A stretch of 64,000 bases of DNA from Oscarella lobularis (GCF_947507565.1 NC_089182.1:2976001-3040000); one strand, 5' to 3'. Counted from the first letter of the stretch, positions 1-12,206 are shown. The notes: generated by a model from the letters alone, not told the origin. Numbers and translations: made by a program.

Positions 1-1289
1 ATGGCTGTGAAGGGGCAACCGGGCTCCTGCCGATATAATCATGCACACGGCGGGAACCCTTCCTCTTACAGTTTTCTTCCTGAGACCCAAAAGCTTTACT
101 TAGCTGGCACCCGTTCTAAGAGCAACTAAGAGAACGCATTTCCTCTCCGTCCCGTAAACGCGTTGTTCAATAAGCCCATCGGCTTCTGGCTCGTCTAGCG
201 TTTGCGGCAAACCGGGCGTAGCCTTCGCAATTATCTAATAGAATTAGACCATCTTAGCGTTGGCTAGGACGCGCTCACGCTGGGAAGAAAAGCGTCACTC
301 GGCGTCGTTCGTCCGTTCGCGTTCGTAGCCAAAGTTTTCGATCGTGCACGAATCGTTTTTATTACGAGTGTCGCTCGTTTGCAAAGTTTAGAGTCGAAGA
401 CGGTAAACTTATTGCACGATTCGGTAAACGGAGCTTTGACTTCGGAATCGAGTTTGCGGACGCGTTATTGAGTTTTCGTCGTTTGCGCTCTCGCTTCTCA
501 TTCGCCTAATACGCGAAAGTTTGCTCACCGTACTCGAGTTGTTTCATCTATCGATTTGCATGGACAAGTGTATTAGGGTGGGCAATTAGTGGCAAGCAGA
601 TTCGAGCGTTGCGATAGCGCGCGAAAAGCGATCGAGTCGACCCGTTCGAGATCTGGATGTGGCCATTTGCGGAACTGTAAACACACAAAACGTTGTCTGC
701 TTATAGGACGCCCCGACGGGACGTCCTCGATCGCCTTCTGGCTGCCAGGTTGATGCATGACACTTCGTAAACCCCACGGTCTGCTCGATGTCTCATCGCG
801 CCAAGCGATCGAGGAATATAGGGGGGCCCCAATACGCCGACCAGACTATGGCAAAAATTTGAATCCTGCGCAAATGTCGCCCAAGTCGTTCCCCCCCTCG
901 GGCTGCATGCATGGCCCGTCACTTCGCCCCAGGGTCATCTAAGAGCTTACGACGTTTATCAAAACGGATTACGAAGAAAGTTTCGCTGATCTGAGGCATA
1001 TATTGCACTCGGTCGGATCGCTTAGGACCTCTTGATCGTCTCAGATAGACTCGTAGAACGGTTCAACGAGCCAGTCGGATGTTTATTCTGCGTTGAGTGC
1101 TCGAGGGGGCGTACGTTGATCTTTTCAATGAATCGTCAGTTTCCGTCTACCGGGTTTTGCTGCTCACACGTTGGATCCTGCTACAGTACAGCGACGAGGC
1201 CGTAGGATTCGCGCGAAAAGTCTAGGCGAACGCGCGCTTCTGATACAGATTGTACGGGATAGTCGCACGTCCGGGTATTCGCTTCCAAA
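1..1289. other. Upstream region without a confident gene
   Basis: No convincing exon series was found on either strand. A 42-codon open frame runs from base 1 to 129 and ends in TAA; it could be the tail of an upstream gene or chance. The rest is A/T- and CG-mixed sequence ending in the presumed promoter and 5' UTR of nardilysin, whose ATG is at 1290. Confidence 0.5.
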
Positions 1290-4200
1290 ATGGAGGAGCC
1301 AGTGAAATCGCCCAATGACAAGCGAATTTACCGGTCTGACGTCACTTGGCGGGCAAATGCGATCCACCTGATTGGTCATCTACAGGACGGTTACCCTTAG
1401 CAATGGCCTACGCGCTCTAGTTGTCTGCGATCCGAGTAAAACGGAAGAAGAAACAAGAGAATCAGACGAAGACCAAGACGCAGAGCAAGACGACATGTCT
1501 ACGGAACAAACGCCCGATCGAGATACGAAATTGGTACACGACGAAGAAACCAAAAACAATTAAAATTCGAAAAAATTCGAAAAAAATTCGCAGGCTGCAG
1601 CAGCTTTGTGCGTTGGAGTAGGCAGTTTTTCCGATCCAGACGATATACCTGGATTAGCTCATTTTATAGAACACAGTAAGTAGAGTATTTTCTTATAAAA
1701 ATTCAACTTTTTATATTCGTTCATTTATTCATTTATTTCTCAGTGGTGTTTCTTGGCTCCGAAAAATATCCCGAACCGAACGGTTTCGACGCTTTTCTAA
1801 AAAAGCACGGCGGCTGTTCGAACGCGTCGACCGATTGCGAAAGAGTTCGTAGTTCAACATTATTAATTATTTATGCAACTTTTTTCATTTTTTGTGCAGA
1901 CAGTCTTTCATTTTGAAGTACGTAGCAGTTATCTAAGAGAAGCCCTAGACAGGTTCACAGCCGTCTCGAACTCTCCTATTAAAATTCATTCTCTTTCCCA
2001 GATTCGCTCAACTCTTTATTTCGCCTCTGCTCACGCGAGACAGCATGGACAAGGAAATCGACGCCGTGGATAGCGGTAAGCTCGTAGAGTAGTTCGAAAT
2101 CGGTTCGCCTGTTTACCGAAGGTCCTAAGTAGGGAGAATTAGTTTCTTTAATCCCAAGTACTACGCCTAAATAAGCAATATTTTATTAACGAGCGGGGTC
2201 CCCTTCTCGCGTTGACGTGCGCGCTCTCGCGGGGGGAGGGGGGAGGGCGGCTCGTTGCATTTGCCGCCGCCCGCACGGGGCGGCGATCCTCCCCGCCGTC
2301 TAATTGAATGGAACGTTCGGAGCGAAGCCCAACGACGGCTTTTGCTCTGCGCCGTCCTAATACGGCTAACGAGCCTGATTTTGTTTTGAATAACTACTAA
2401 CGATTAGTCATGAGCCGCGTCCACTGGGCCTAATTTCATTTGCCGGGCAGCCCTAGGTTGACCGAGTCGGTGGCTAGCCCCCCCTCGGGGAGCCGAGGGC
2501 AACCCGGAACGGGCGGAAGCATTGACACCATCTCATCCTTTGCATTCGTTCATTCGGTTATGGGGGAGGGAGGGGGAATAAATCACGCGGGCGCGTTTCG
2601 CGCACAGGCTCGATGCGTGTCCCCCCCCGTGTTTGAGTAGGCAAATTAGCCCACGTTAAGGAGGCGAACGTTAAGTCCTCATTGCCTTCTCGTTTATTGG
2701 AGTCGCGTGTGTAAACTGCGGTGGAGTTTTATTGGGGCGGAACGGACGCGCGCCGTCGACGTCGTCGTCGTCGTCGTCGTCGCGAGGCGCAGGAAGTAAA
2801 ACGGCTCGGCGCGTGCCGTTTGCTATCCTTATCCGTTAATCATATGCATTCGCGGCGGCGCGGTTTCGAGCCTGCAGCCGTGGACGCAAGATGAATGCAG
2901 TTGCATGCGCGTATGCAAGGGGGCCAAACCAAAATTCCGAATTCCGAGCAGCTCGGCTGTTTTAATAGTCGACCCTTCCGAAAGGACTTTGCTCACCTGT
3001 GTTAGCCTTCCCACGACGATACGATCTGGGAGCAGCTGGAAAAATTCTGTTTGCTTGAGCGGTCGTTTTCTCTTTCCAAAATTGGCCCTCGTCGTTGGTG
3101 GCGCTGATTCAGGCCTGATTTCACAGCTGGTCCCCTGATTTTTCGTAATTTGTGCAGAATTTCAAATGAGTCTCCAATCGGATTCGGCGCGAAAGCTGCA
3201 GGTCTTGTCCAGTCGAACGATTCTCGCTCATCCCTTTGGAAAGTTTCTCTGGGGTCGGTACAGTCCTGCAATCAAAAGCGCTCGTATTTGTCTTTATCTC
3301 CGCACGTCATAGGAAATGCAAAGTCGTTGAAGGAAACTCCCAAAGATAAGGTAGCACGAAGAACGAGAACGTCGTCGCGACGACGTACAAGCGCTTAGTT
3401 TTCTTTCGTTCGGTTTCTTTTCGCGCGGAAGGGCATCGACGTGCACGAGCGCGGAAAAGAATTCTTTTCGCGCGCCTATTCCTCTCACTTGATGACGCTT
3501 GTTGTCGTCGCTGGTAGCGGCGGTACGTAAGCCCCGTAGTTCTAGTTCTTATACGCACGTGCATATATCGAACTCTCGCGATCTGTTTTCTTTCGTTCGC
3601 TTGCAGTGAACGTCGATTCGGTTGAAACGTGGATTCGAGAAATTTTCGTCGCAATACCTCGCGTGTAAGACGAGACACTTATAGGCGAATTTTAAGGGAG
3701 TCTCTTCTCTCTCTCTCTCCCTTAAGCGATTGTTCGCCATCGGATTTCAAATCGTCAGGGGTACGTAGGCACGTACGCGATCAGTTTAACTAGATAAAGT
3801 CTACGTATCGTTCGACGGCAGCTTCCCTTCAACGACGACCGCATTCATCGTCTCATAAAAGGCAAAAACCAATAAACACCTAAACGATCGATAGGGCGAC
3901 AAATGTCTCGTAGTTCGCCCAGTCAAAGACATTCACGCCGTAGAGATAATGTGGCAGCTTCCGAGCATGTTCGATTCGTACCGGTGAGCCAACGTCCGTC
4001 CCACGCGGAAGCACGCTGCATGGCCCGATCCCTGGCCCGATCTATATCACGATTCTATGCACCAGGTGCAAGCCCATGAACTACGTTGGATGGCTGCTCG
4101 GACACGAAGGACCCGGCTCGATCTTATCCTTTCTCAAGCGAAGGTATTGTACGTGGCCCTTTTTTTACGGGGCGCGCGCGAGCGCGAGCCTTTTCTCTTC

Positions 4201-7200
4201 GCCTCGCTAAAGAGAGGGGTGTAGAGCTCGCTAAAGAAGCCAATGATTAAATTATCCTCCGGACTTTGTTGCGTGCAGAGGCTGGGCATTGGAGATTATC
4301 GCTGGGAACGGCGGCGAAGGGTACGAGTACAACAGTTGCTTCAGTTTGTTCTCGTGCAGCATCATTCTCACGGTACAAAAAAAGCCGGATGCGGAATTCC
4401 TGCACTTGAGTTGATTTTTCTCTTAATGACTCTTAGGAAGACGGTTTGCACCGTTTGTTCGAGGTAAGGGGGCGCCAGGGCGGCATCGTTGTTTTCTTTC
4501 CGTTTAAGGGCTTCTAATTTGTTCCCGTTTTTCCCTTACACGTCCAGTGCTGCGATGTTGTTTTTCAGTATCTCGCCATGCTCAGACGAATAGGACCGCA
4601 GATAAGGTGTGTGTATATACACGTCACAACTCTTCCTGCGCGAATCCGTATTGACAATTGGCGCGCGCGTTTCGCAGGATATTTCGCGAACTCCAGACAA
4701 TCGAAGACAACTCGTTTCGATTTCAAGAAGAGGTACTAATGTATAAAGAGAACGAGGGGAGGAGACCCTAAAACCGGCATAAATATTCACAGGGCGAACC
4801 GGCTAAGTATGCGTGTGACGTCGTCGAAAATATGCAGGTGGGGGGGCGCGAGAAAGCCACCTCTGGTCTCTTACCAACACGGTTTTCTTGTTCCTGTTTA
4901 GCTTTATCCGCCTCGCGACTACCTGACCGGAGACGATTTGATGTTTGATTACGACCACAAGGTGTTCTAAATTTCCTTTTAAACATTCATTGATTGTTAA
5001 CACACGGAGCCCCCTCCCCCTGGCAGATGATATCGACGGTGCAGGATTCGTTGACTCCGACGAGCGCCTGTCTCATACTCATGTCGACTCATTGCGACGC
5101 GAACGAGCTCGACGTCGAGGAGCCCTGGTTTCAGACGTCCTACGCTGTGCAAGGTGGGGGGAAATAGTGCATCTAAGTTGATCTCCGGATGTCTTCTTTA
5201 CTCGTTCGGCTCGTGCTCGCGCAGAAGTGCCGGCCGAGTGGAACGAACGGTGGCGACGTACGTAAGCGCGCTGCTTATCCTTATATATGCGTCTACGTGT
5301 ACCGTTCTTTGTTTTGTTTTTTATAGTCGACTTGGAGTCCAGTGACGAATTGCACGTTCCCGCGCCGAACGCGTTTATTGGTGAGCGAGCTGAATGCTTT
5401 ATCGTTCGATGTATACATGTATACGACGGCTACTTCTTTTCATATCCGTTAGCAACCGACTTTACCATTTGTAATAGCGACGAAGGAAGTTCGTTGGTCA
5501 GTGTGAATATGTATGCATGGGTTTGGGGGCGACTCGTACCATATCTCTCTCTCTCTCTAGTATCCGGTGTTGGTTAACGAGATTCCGGGCTGCAAGCTGT
5601 GGTTCAAGGGAGACGCGAAGTTTAAGACTCCCAGAAGTCAGACGATCGATAGTCGTACGTACGATTTCTCCTCATCTTTGGTGGTTTTTCTAGCTTTCAT
5701 ATGCGCCAACTTCGTGTCGCCGTTGCCGAATCGAAGTCCCGAAAGGTACGTACGCGCGGAGCGTTCGATCGCTCGACGTAAATTGAGCGACGCAGCGCTG
5801 TGCTTCTTGATCTGATGTTGTGCGTGCTTGAGTACAATCTCAAGGAGATAGCCTACGCCGCTGATGTCGCTGAATTGAGGTGAGAGAACGTATAGATATA
5901 CATACATATATACGTGGGGGGTACGTTTGTGTGTTGTTTTTTAGCTACTCGTATTCCAGTCACGAGCACGGAGCGATGCTACAGCTGAGTGGATTTAGTC
6001 AAAAGCTTCCCGTAAGCACTTGCGTTGATTCGTTAGTCAAATTCAACTTTTTCTTTTTCGGTGCAGTTGCTTCTTGAAACGATACAAGACTACATGGCTC
6101 AACTCACTGTTGATCCAGCTGCCTTTGAAGTGATCAAAGTATTGGAGCATGGGAGGTTGGGGTACGTGGGGGCCCCTTTTTGAAAAATTTGCTTGCGTGC
6201 AGAAACAGTTGTACAAGAACTACCACAATTATCTTTTGAAGCCAGAAAAGTTATCTAAGTAAGAGAAAAAAGCGAAGCCTTTAGTTCAAGTTTTTCTATC
6301 GCTTTATTTAGAGACGTTCGACTGCAGCACATTCAGCAAATTAAATGGGGAATGTCTGATAAACTGGCCGTAGTCGATTCGCTTACGTCGCCTCAGTTAT
6401 TGGTAAAAAAATGGCTTGCACACTTCCGCCTACATTTAGGTCATTTTTTTTAATCCAGAGGTTCTACGAGGACTTTAGGGCGGAATTTTTCGCTGAATTT
6501 CTAGTGCAAGGAAACATTACGCGCAATGTTCGTAGTTTAATCCTCACATTGTTATAATTCTACTACTATTGCGTAGGGTGCTATTGAACTTGTGTCCAAG
6601 TTTTTGACGTAAGCACAAAGACGTCACGTTAGCTTGCGTGCGATGAAGCGTATCCGTCTTTAGCGCTCTGCAAGTTTCACCGGTTCTCCCTTCTAGACTT
6701 CCTTTTCTACGCGTAGAGTTTTGCACGATAATCATATTTTTGTCGCGAGAATGAACTTGCGATGTGTAGACTCGCTGCTTGAGACTTCCGAAGGGAAGCA
6801 GCGTTTGCCGAGTGGCGAACTGGAATAAGGACGATTCCAATTCAGTCGTGACTTGTTATTATCAGGTAAACGACTCAGTGGGGAAACTTCTATTCAGTTG
6901 GCTTAGCAGACTCCTTTCTCAGATTGGACTTGGAGCAATTCGTACAGTGACACTCACCCAGCTTTTAGTTGTATGTAAATACCATGTTCAATAATTTGTG
7001 CTACCTCTCTTGTGCAGTATTTAATGGAAGAGCCTTGTTTTGATATTCTGAGGACTAAAGAGCAACTGGGGTAGGCTAATATTAGTCAATGTATCGCGAT
7101 ATTCTTCTATGTAATTGTTTCAGATACTCTGTCTATCCAACTTGCCGCTGCACGCACGGCGTCTTGGGATTTTCTGTGACTGTCGTAACGCAGGTGGAAA

Positions 7201-7859
7201 AGTTCAGGTACGTGATAAATTCGTTTGCAATCAAACGTACAGTATCCATGTAGCGTTGAACATATCACGAAACGAATCGAATCATTCTTGAATGAATTTT
7301 GTACTACTCTGAGACAAATGGATCAGGACGATTTCGACGAGAGCGTAAGCAAGCATCGCATCCGATGGGGGCGGATTATGCATGCAGCGTGTCGCCTATA
7401 CGCGTAGGTGGACGCTTTCATCGAATTAAAACTACACGAAGATTTGAGTCTAGAGGAAGAAGTCGAAATAAATTGGCCAGAAGTAATCGAACAGGCGTAC
7501 GTGTTCGATAGAAGGCAAAAAGAGGTACTGTACCAGGACGAAGTTTGAATGCCAGTCGGCAGCTCGCAATTCTATAGGCAAAGATTCTCGAATCGTTTAC
7601 TCGAGTAGACGTAGCTGATTGGCTGAAGACTCACATAACGGCAGGACAAGCGCGACGAAGCCTAACTATTCAAGTGAGCAAGCACAGTTGTCTTTATTTG
7701 TCAGGAGGCACTCGTTTTACACAGGTGAGCGGGCATTCATCAGCGGACGCGAAAAGTGCTATGAGCGAAACGGGGGACGATGGGGTCGTCGTCGTTGACG
7801 ACGTCTTGCAGTTCAAAAATAGCTTATCGGCTTTTCCATTGTGGAAAATCGATCAGTAG
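1290..7859 (+). CDS. NRDC: Nardilysin (M16 metalloendopeptidase)
   Basis: Zinc metalloprotease of the insulinase family that cleaves before dibasic sites. About 35 short exons join in frame: 1290-1333, 1386-1533, 1594-1675, 1744-1844, 1900-1952, 2002-2075, 3158-3253, 3313-3350, 3432-3522, 3607-3664, 3727-3760, 3822-3861, 3914-3983, 4066-4143 and so on to TAG at 7857-7859. The exon-1 start gives KSPNDKRIYR, matching the conserved KSPxDxxxYR before the first beta strand. A nardilysin-type acidic insert (EEETRESDEDQDAEQDD) precedes the catalytic part, but is much shorter than in vertebrates. The inverted zinc motif HFIEH is intact (about 1660-1674), followed by FDAFLKKHGG and NASTDCER, diagnostic of nardilysin over insulin-degrading enzyme. 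The C-terminal half keeps MEEPCFDILRTKEQLGYSVYPTC in split form. The stop lies 23 nt from the end of the convergent oxygenase gene. Confidence 0.95.
2076..3157 (+). other. Outsized nardilysin intron, candidate regulatory element
   Basis: An intron of 1,082 nt in a gene whose other introns are mostly 40-150 nt. It holds G/C-rich tracts, a (CGT)n run, and several homeodomain- or POU-like words: TAATCCC near 2148, TAATTG near 2301, CTAATTTCATTTGC near 2431, GCAAATTAG near 2641 and TAATCATATGCAT near 2836. No coding exon was seen inside it. A role as an embedded enhancer is inference. Confidence 0.4.
2753..2783. repeat. (CGT)n microsatellite
   Basis: About ten tandem CGT/GTC triplets inside the long nardilysin intron. 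Confidence 0.85.
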
Positions 7860-7882
7860 TGTAGTCTTAGTCTATGCGCTTC

Positions 7883-10137
7883 TCATGGGGTTGTGCTCTT
7901 GCGTAGAAAGCACCGCTTGCGTTGACAGTTGCCGTCGCAGTCGTTTGATAGTCGCACGTTTGAATTAAAGCTGATCGATATTCGCGGAGAATTTGTCGAA
8001 TGCGGTTGCACGTAGTGCTCGAGCCATCCCGGAAAGAGGACAAAAGTGGCAGGAAGAGGCTAGAGAAAAAGATATAGACAGTAGCTAAATACAAGGTGCA
8101 TGTTTGCCTTTGAGCAGTAGGGCTCGGTTGTGTTGTCAAGATCTGCAATGAAGCTTGACTGTCGCGGATCCATGTGACAAACCGACGTTTCGTCAGTTCC
8201 ACCGGAGTCGACGTAATACACGCCGGAAACTGGGGGAGAAACAGGTGACTGCATGGCACATACACTATTAATAAAATTAATCTCCCTTTACCTATTGAAC
8301 CGGGGTGAATGTGGGGTGCGTTGCTGTGCCACAACCTAAAGTAAAAAAAACAGATTCGTGTCGTGTGTGAATGAGACTGAGAAGAGTATTTGTTTTTAGT
8401 TGCCTGTTGATTGAAGCCCAGGAGAGATCGACGTCGATGTAGACGCACATCCATTCTCTTGTCTTCAGAATTTCCTCAACGTAAGTGCGAATCGCGGCGT
8501 ACGTCTAAAGATGAGTAGTATAGTGTAAGGACGCTTGCGATGCTGCAAGTTGAGCGTACGTGCGTTTTGAGCGAGGTTAAGACTTCGAGATTTTGCTCAA
8601 ACAAGTCAGCACGAGACTGCCATCCTCCCTTAGCAGCAGCAGCAGCACGTTGTATTTGACAAACTGATCGATTTATTAGTTTAATTAACCTTATTTGATT
8701 TTTGCACTGACGGCTGCAGACGCTCGAGTTGGAGTAGGTAGTCCCTCAGGTCGTCATTGTGCGTTTGCATTGCCGGGGCGCCTAGTTGCATCACAGGGGT
8801 TTTCCAATTGGCTGTGACTAAACGAGCTGTTATGGAGCGCAAGAGTTATATAGATGCATACTCTCGTGGCTTTGTCTGCCTCCGTCTGCATTTGTGTCCG
8901 ATTTCGATTCAAGGGTTCTCTTTTAATTAATGAAAATCTCGTGTTGGTTAGCGTGTAGTTGTTGTGTACTAACTAACCTGGGTTATCTCCACGTCAAATT
9001 TAAGATACACTCTCGGCTGAGGATCTTGATTGGCCAAGAGGTAGTATCGAACGTACGATGGGAAAATAATGAGCTAGAGGAACTAATCAGATAGACAGAT
9101 TTTTGCTTTAATTGACTAGTACCTCGCCAGGTACCAGCTCCCAGTGCAGCGGTATAGATCCCTACGCTATCCACATTTATATAGGAAGACTGTATTAAAT
9201 TCTTACATTAAATAGATCTAGAAAATAGTTGAAAAATCTCCAGACGTTTATGATTTTTATATAAGTCTTACCTCCTAGGAACGAGGCGCTTGCTCCTGCT
9301 GCAGACCGAGGATCGATGAAATGAACGAAGTTGCTGGGTGTGTATGTGCTGCCAACTGAGATTGGCATTATACTTGTCAGGTGAGTTTGAGGTAGAACGC
9401 TCGGGGCTCGATAGCAGCTAACAGTACAGCTATACCATTTGACGTCTTGCAACTCATTACAGCATACCCCAGAGAGTCAACAAAAATATTGGCTGACTTG
9501 ATTGCTATCTGAATAGGGTCTAATGTTTTTGAGAAATTGCTTAGTGGACGTTGTACCTCTGCGTCAGATTGACTGCGTTGGGTCTTTAGATATGAATAGA
9601 CGTGATCCGTTATCAATGAGGTAGTCAATTGAAAACTAACGATAAATATGTACATGTATATACCTACAAATCTGACGGTAGCTTACTGGGAACTGTTTGG
9701 GACTTTACGTTCTTGGCATCTATTTTGACAGTCGCTAGAGCAGTACTGCGATGGAGAGTTTGGGGAATCTTTGAAAAGACGTGTTAATGCTAATAGAATT
9801 TCTTGTCTCTTTTACCCATTAGATGGTTTGACTGTATTACGTCGTTCAGTGTCTCAGCCAGTTGGCATAACGGACACGTCAGGGGGTGGGCTTTTACGTG
9901 ATAAAATGTGGTTGGCCAAAGGTATTTTGTTTGCAGCCTATCAAACTCTTGGACGTCAATCTCTAGGCTCTTTGACGCAACGGGTTCGACCCCATCTGCT
10001 TCGTTGAATAAAGTCAATATGTCGATCCTGAAAAATGGTGTATTTGACACATGGTTGCTCTGGTCATCTTACGGCTGTGGAAGACTAGTTCGACTCAAAG
10101 GAATCAGCATCAGCGTAACGACGATCAGACGTGGCAT
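7883..10137 (-). CDS. Secreted tandem 2OG-Fe(II) oxygenase-like protein (PF13759 type)
   Basis: Minus-strand spliced gene. Exon 1 (ATG at 10137) encodes a signal peptide, MPRLIVVTLMLIPLS. Two copies of a fold resembling the putative 2OG-Fe(II) oxygenase family PF13759 follow. Copy 2 (about 8930-7883) has GGWQSRADLFEQN, then NAPHIHPGSIVSGVYYV, a DPR triplet, and FPGWLEHYV before PRISISFNSNVRL; the PHIH pair and the distal H of LEHY are the likely iron ligands. Copy 1 (about 10015-8980) has WPTTFYHVK, PQTHLTSI in place of PHIHPGSI, FIDPRS, and FPSYVRYYL in place of FPxWLxH, so it looks catalytically dead. One intron is GC-AG (8336-8403). Joins around 9440-9700 and the start of the second domain are not fully resolved. 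Substrate is unknown; the signal peptide points to the ER or secretion. Confidence 0.72.
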
Positions 10138-10556
10138 CGCGAGACTCCACCCCTTTTATTTAATCAGGTATAGGTAGTCACGAGACTGCTAACATGAACG
10201 CCCTGACTTTCGTCTTTTGAACCTCAAAAGTGTGCCCCTACAGTAAAAACATGCACCAAACATAGGAGTCGTGCAATTGGGCACGGAGACTGCATGGGCT
10301 GCAGTAAGAAAACCATTTTGGTACAGATCACTCCTTGCTCTTGTTTGAACAGCAAACCAACACATGTACTTTATTCAAAGATTTATCGTAATAAGTCACA
10401 TTCCTTCGAGTTTTAATACCTATGTAATCTACTAGTAGCTGCGCGCGCATGTACTGTACCGAAACTACAAAGCGGAAAAAGGGCAAACGAGGTCTTCGAA
10501 CGTCAAGCGACAACGACGCTTAGGCTCGGACTCAGGCAGAATCACCTTATTGCAAT
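10138..10556. other. Intergenic, nothing recognised
   Basis: Sequence between the start of the oxygenase gene and the stop of the capicua-like gene, both on the minus strand. It presumably holds the promoter of the former and 3' UTR of the latter. No HMG-box exon was found here in any frame. Confidence 0.5.
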
Positions 10557-11756
10557 CTAATAGTTATACGGACTGCACCAGATGAAGGAATGAGGCGAGA
10601 ACCAGTAATACGGCGGCATGGGCTGTAACGGCGTACAAGGCGGCGTTCCTACTCCAAACGAATCGACGTTTCTTGCAACGGGAGACGGCACGCGCAATCC
10701 TCCGCCGCATTCCGACACGCCCACCGATTCTCTATCGGACGCGTCGGCTGCCGACGGTGGTGCCGTCGGTATCAAACTTCCGACGCTACTTGGGCCGTGA
10801 AGGACAACGGGTCGCTCCAGCATTGACATTGCCATGGCAACCTCAAGCTCCGCCTCACTCCTTGGGGGTGCCGCCGAGGCCGACTCCTTTGAGGCTTCCG
10901 TCGCCGCCGCCACCGTCGTCGTCGTCGCATCGGAATTCTGTTTCTTTTTCTTTCCGCTTTTCGTCACCTTGAGGTTCTCCTCCATATGACGAGAACAGAA
11001 GCCGAACTTTTGGACTTCCTTCCAGCATTTCGGCTCGGCGCAAATTCTGCGCCACTGCTTGCCGTTGTATTTCTGGACTTCGCCCGTCGCCGTCGATCGC
11101 AGTTCGCCTTTTCGAAATCGCACCGACTTACCGACTCGACCCTTTGCAACGACGTCGACTCCCGGTCGCGACGACGATGACGACGACGCTTCGACGGAAT
11201 CGCGCGGCACGAGACGACGATGACGACGACGCGTTTCGATCCACGACCACGGCGTGATAAACGGACGCACCTCGGCCTGATCGAATCGCTCCACTCGTCG
11301 TCCCTCGGCAAATGTGACTTCGACTCGAACGGGTTTATAGTCCTTGTGCGTTATGCGCCCAACCGCGTACGTGCACGCGGCACTCCCGCCCTGGCTGCCC
11401 CCTTTGTCGAGTCGACGGACGGGATACAGGATTCGACTCGATATGTTGAGATGCTTGGCTTTGGGCACGGAGTCCACTACAAGTCGAGGCAGAAGATCTC
11501 CATCGTCGTCGTCGTTGCCGTCGTTGCGTTCGATTTTGTGAATTTCTTCGCCATTCGACGACGGCACGGCAACGATGACGGCAGCATGTGACCGTTGATC
11601 GTTCTCGTCGTCGTTCGATCGGGAGTCAAATTGAACGAACCTGACGGCGTCGTACGTGCCGTTGCCGTACAGATCGCAGAGGAGTGCCGTCGACGGAAGA
11701 TCAAAGGGATCATCCATTGAAGTTGGTTCGGGGGGTGCTACAAAGCGCATATTCAT
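10557..11756 (-). CDS. Capicua N-terminal-like protein lacking an HMG box
   Basis: A single open exon of 399 codons. Residues about 125-175 (GRITHKDYKPVRVEVTF to RPFITPWSWIE) look like the Tudor-like fold of long-form capicua. Residues about 225-262 contain VQKYNGKQWRRIC followed by CWKEVQKFGFCSRHMEE, which closely resembles the capicua motif with a conserved Cys/His pattern that precedes its HMG box. A basic KKKK stretch and a short acidic/hydrophobic motif (EAELEVAMAMSML) follow in the same order as in capicua. The frame then ends in a Ser/Pro/Tyr-rich tail with no HMG box. Identification rests on remembered motif similarity. The gene is divergent from AHI1 and could be a nuclear cofactor; additional 5' exons cannot be excluded. 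Confidence 0.6.
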   Translation of the reverse strand: MNMRFVAPPEPTSMDDPFDLPSTALLCDLYGNGTYDAVRFVQFDSRSNDDENDQRSHAAVIVAVPSSNGEEIHKIERNDGNDDDDGDLLPRLVVDSVPKAKHLNISSRILYPVRRLDKGGSQGGSAACTYAVGRITHKDYKPVRVEVTFAEGRRVERFDQAEVRPFITPWSWIETRRRHRRLVPRDSVEASSSSSSRPGVDVVAKGRVGKSVRFRKGELRSTATGEVQKYNGKQWRRICAEPKCWKEVQKFGFCSRHMEENLKVTKSGKKKKQNSDATTTTVAAATEASKESASAAPPRSEAELEVAMAMSMLERPVVLHGPSSVGSLIPTAPPSAADASDRESVGVSECGGGLRVPSPVARNVDSFGVGTPPCTPLQPMPPYYWFSPHSFIWCSPYNY

Positions 11757-12206
11757 ACGTACAAAGAGGCGTTCGACGTATCGGGGACTCGCGTGCGTTT
11801 GTAAGCAGGAATTTTACCTCGTTTTTGAGCGGGTTTTTGGCTTTTTTAGGACGCTCGCGTCGCTTTGCTCTTTTTTGTTCGGTCCAGCGCTCGTGCACGT
11901 TCGGGCGTGTTCTCGCCGCGCCCACTCGTACTTCCTACGTTCGGTTTGGAACGGCGACGTCGTTCGGCTGTCGGGCACCGATTTTGGGACGCGTTTTTTG
12001 ACGAATTGGAGGTGCGTGTTTAGAAGGCCGCGGGTTCTTGTATCTGTGCTCTCGCTCCAGTTGCAACTTTTATTTATAGTGCGTGATGTCAGAGGGGATT
12101 ACCCTGTTACGTTGTTTCTTACTAGTATTTGATCCGGGCGGTATAACGAGTCAGACGTCACCAAGCTACAATGATGCGCAGGTCGACCGTTCGAAAACCT
12201 TGAAAT
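11757..12206. promoter_or_regulatory. Shared divergent promoter region, capicua-like/AHI1
   Basis: 450 nt between the two start codons. It contains an AT-rich TTTATTTATAG word near 12068 and a GTTGCAAC palindrome at 12060-12067 that carries the RFX half-site GCAAC on both strands, of interest next to a ciliary gene. Open frames here have no recognisable product. Promoter function is inferred from the head-to-head layout. Confidence 0.4.

Noticed and set aside
1-129. 42-codon ORF starting with ATG at base 1
   Set aside because: Too short, no recognisable motif and no splice context; may be chance or the tail of an unseen gene, so not listed as a CDS.
7867-8454. 195-codon minus-strand ORF
   Set aside because: It reads through introns of the 2OG oxygenase gene; the spliced frames restore conserved motifs, so the long frame is not the product.
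11656-12132. 158-codon plus-strand ORF overlapping the capicua-like start
   Set aside because: No domain or splice support; lies over the divergent promoter and the first codons of the opposite gene.
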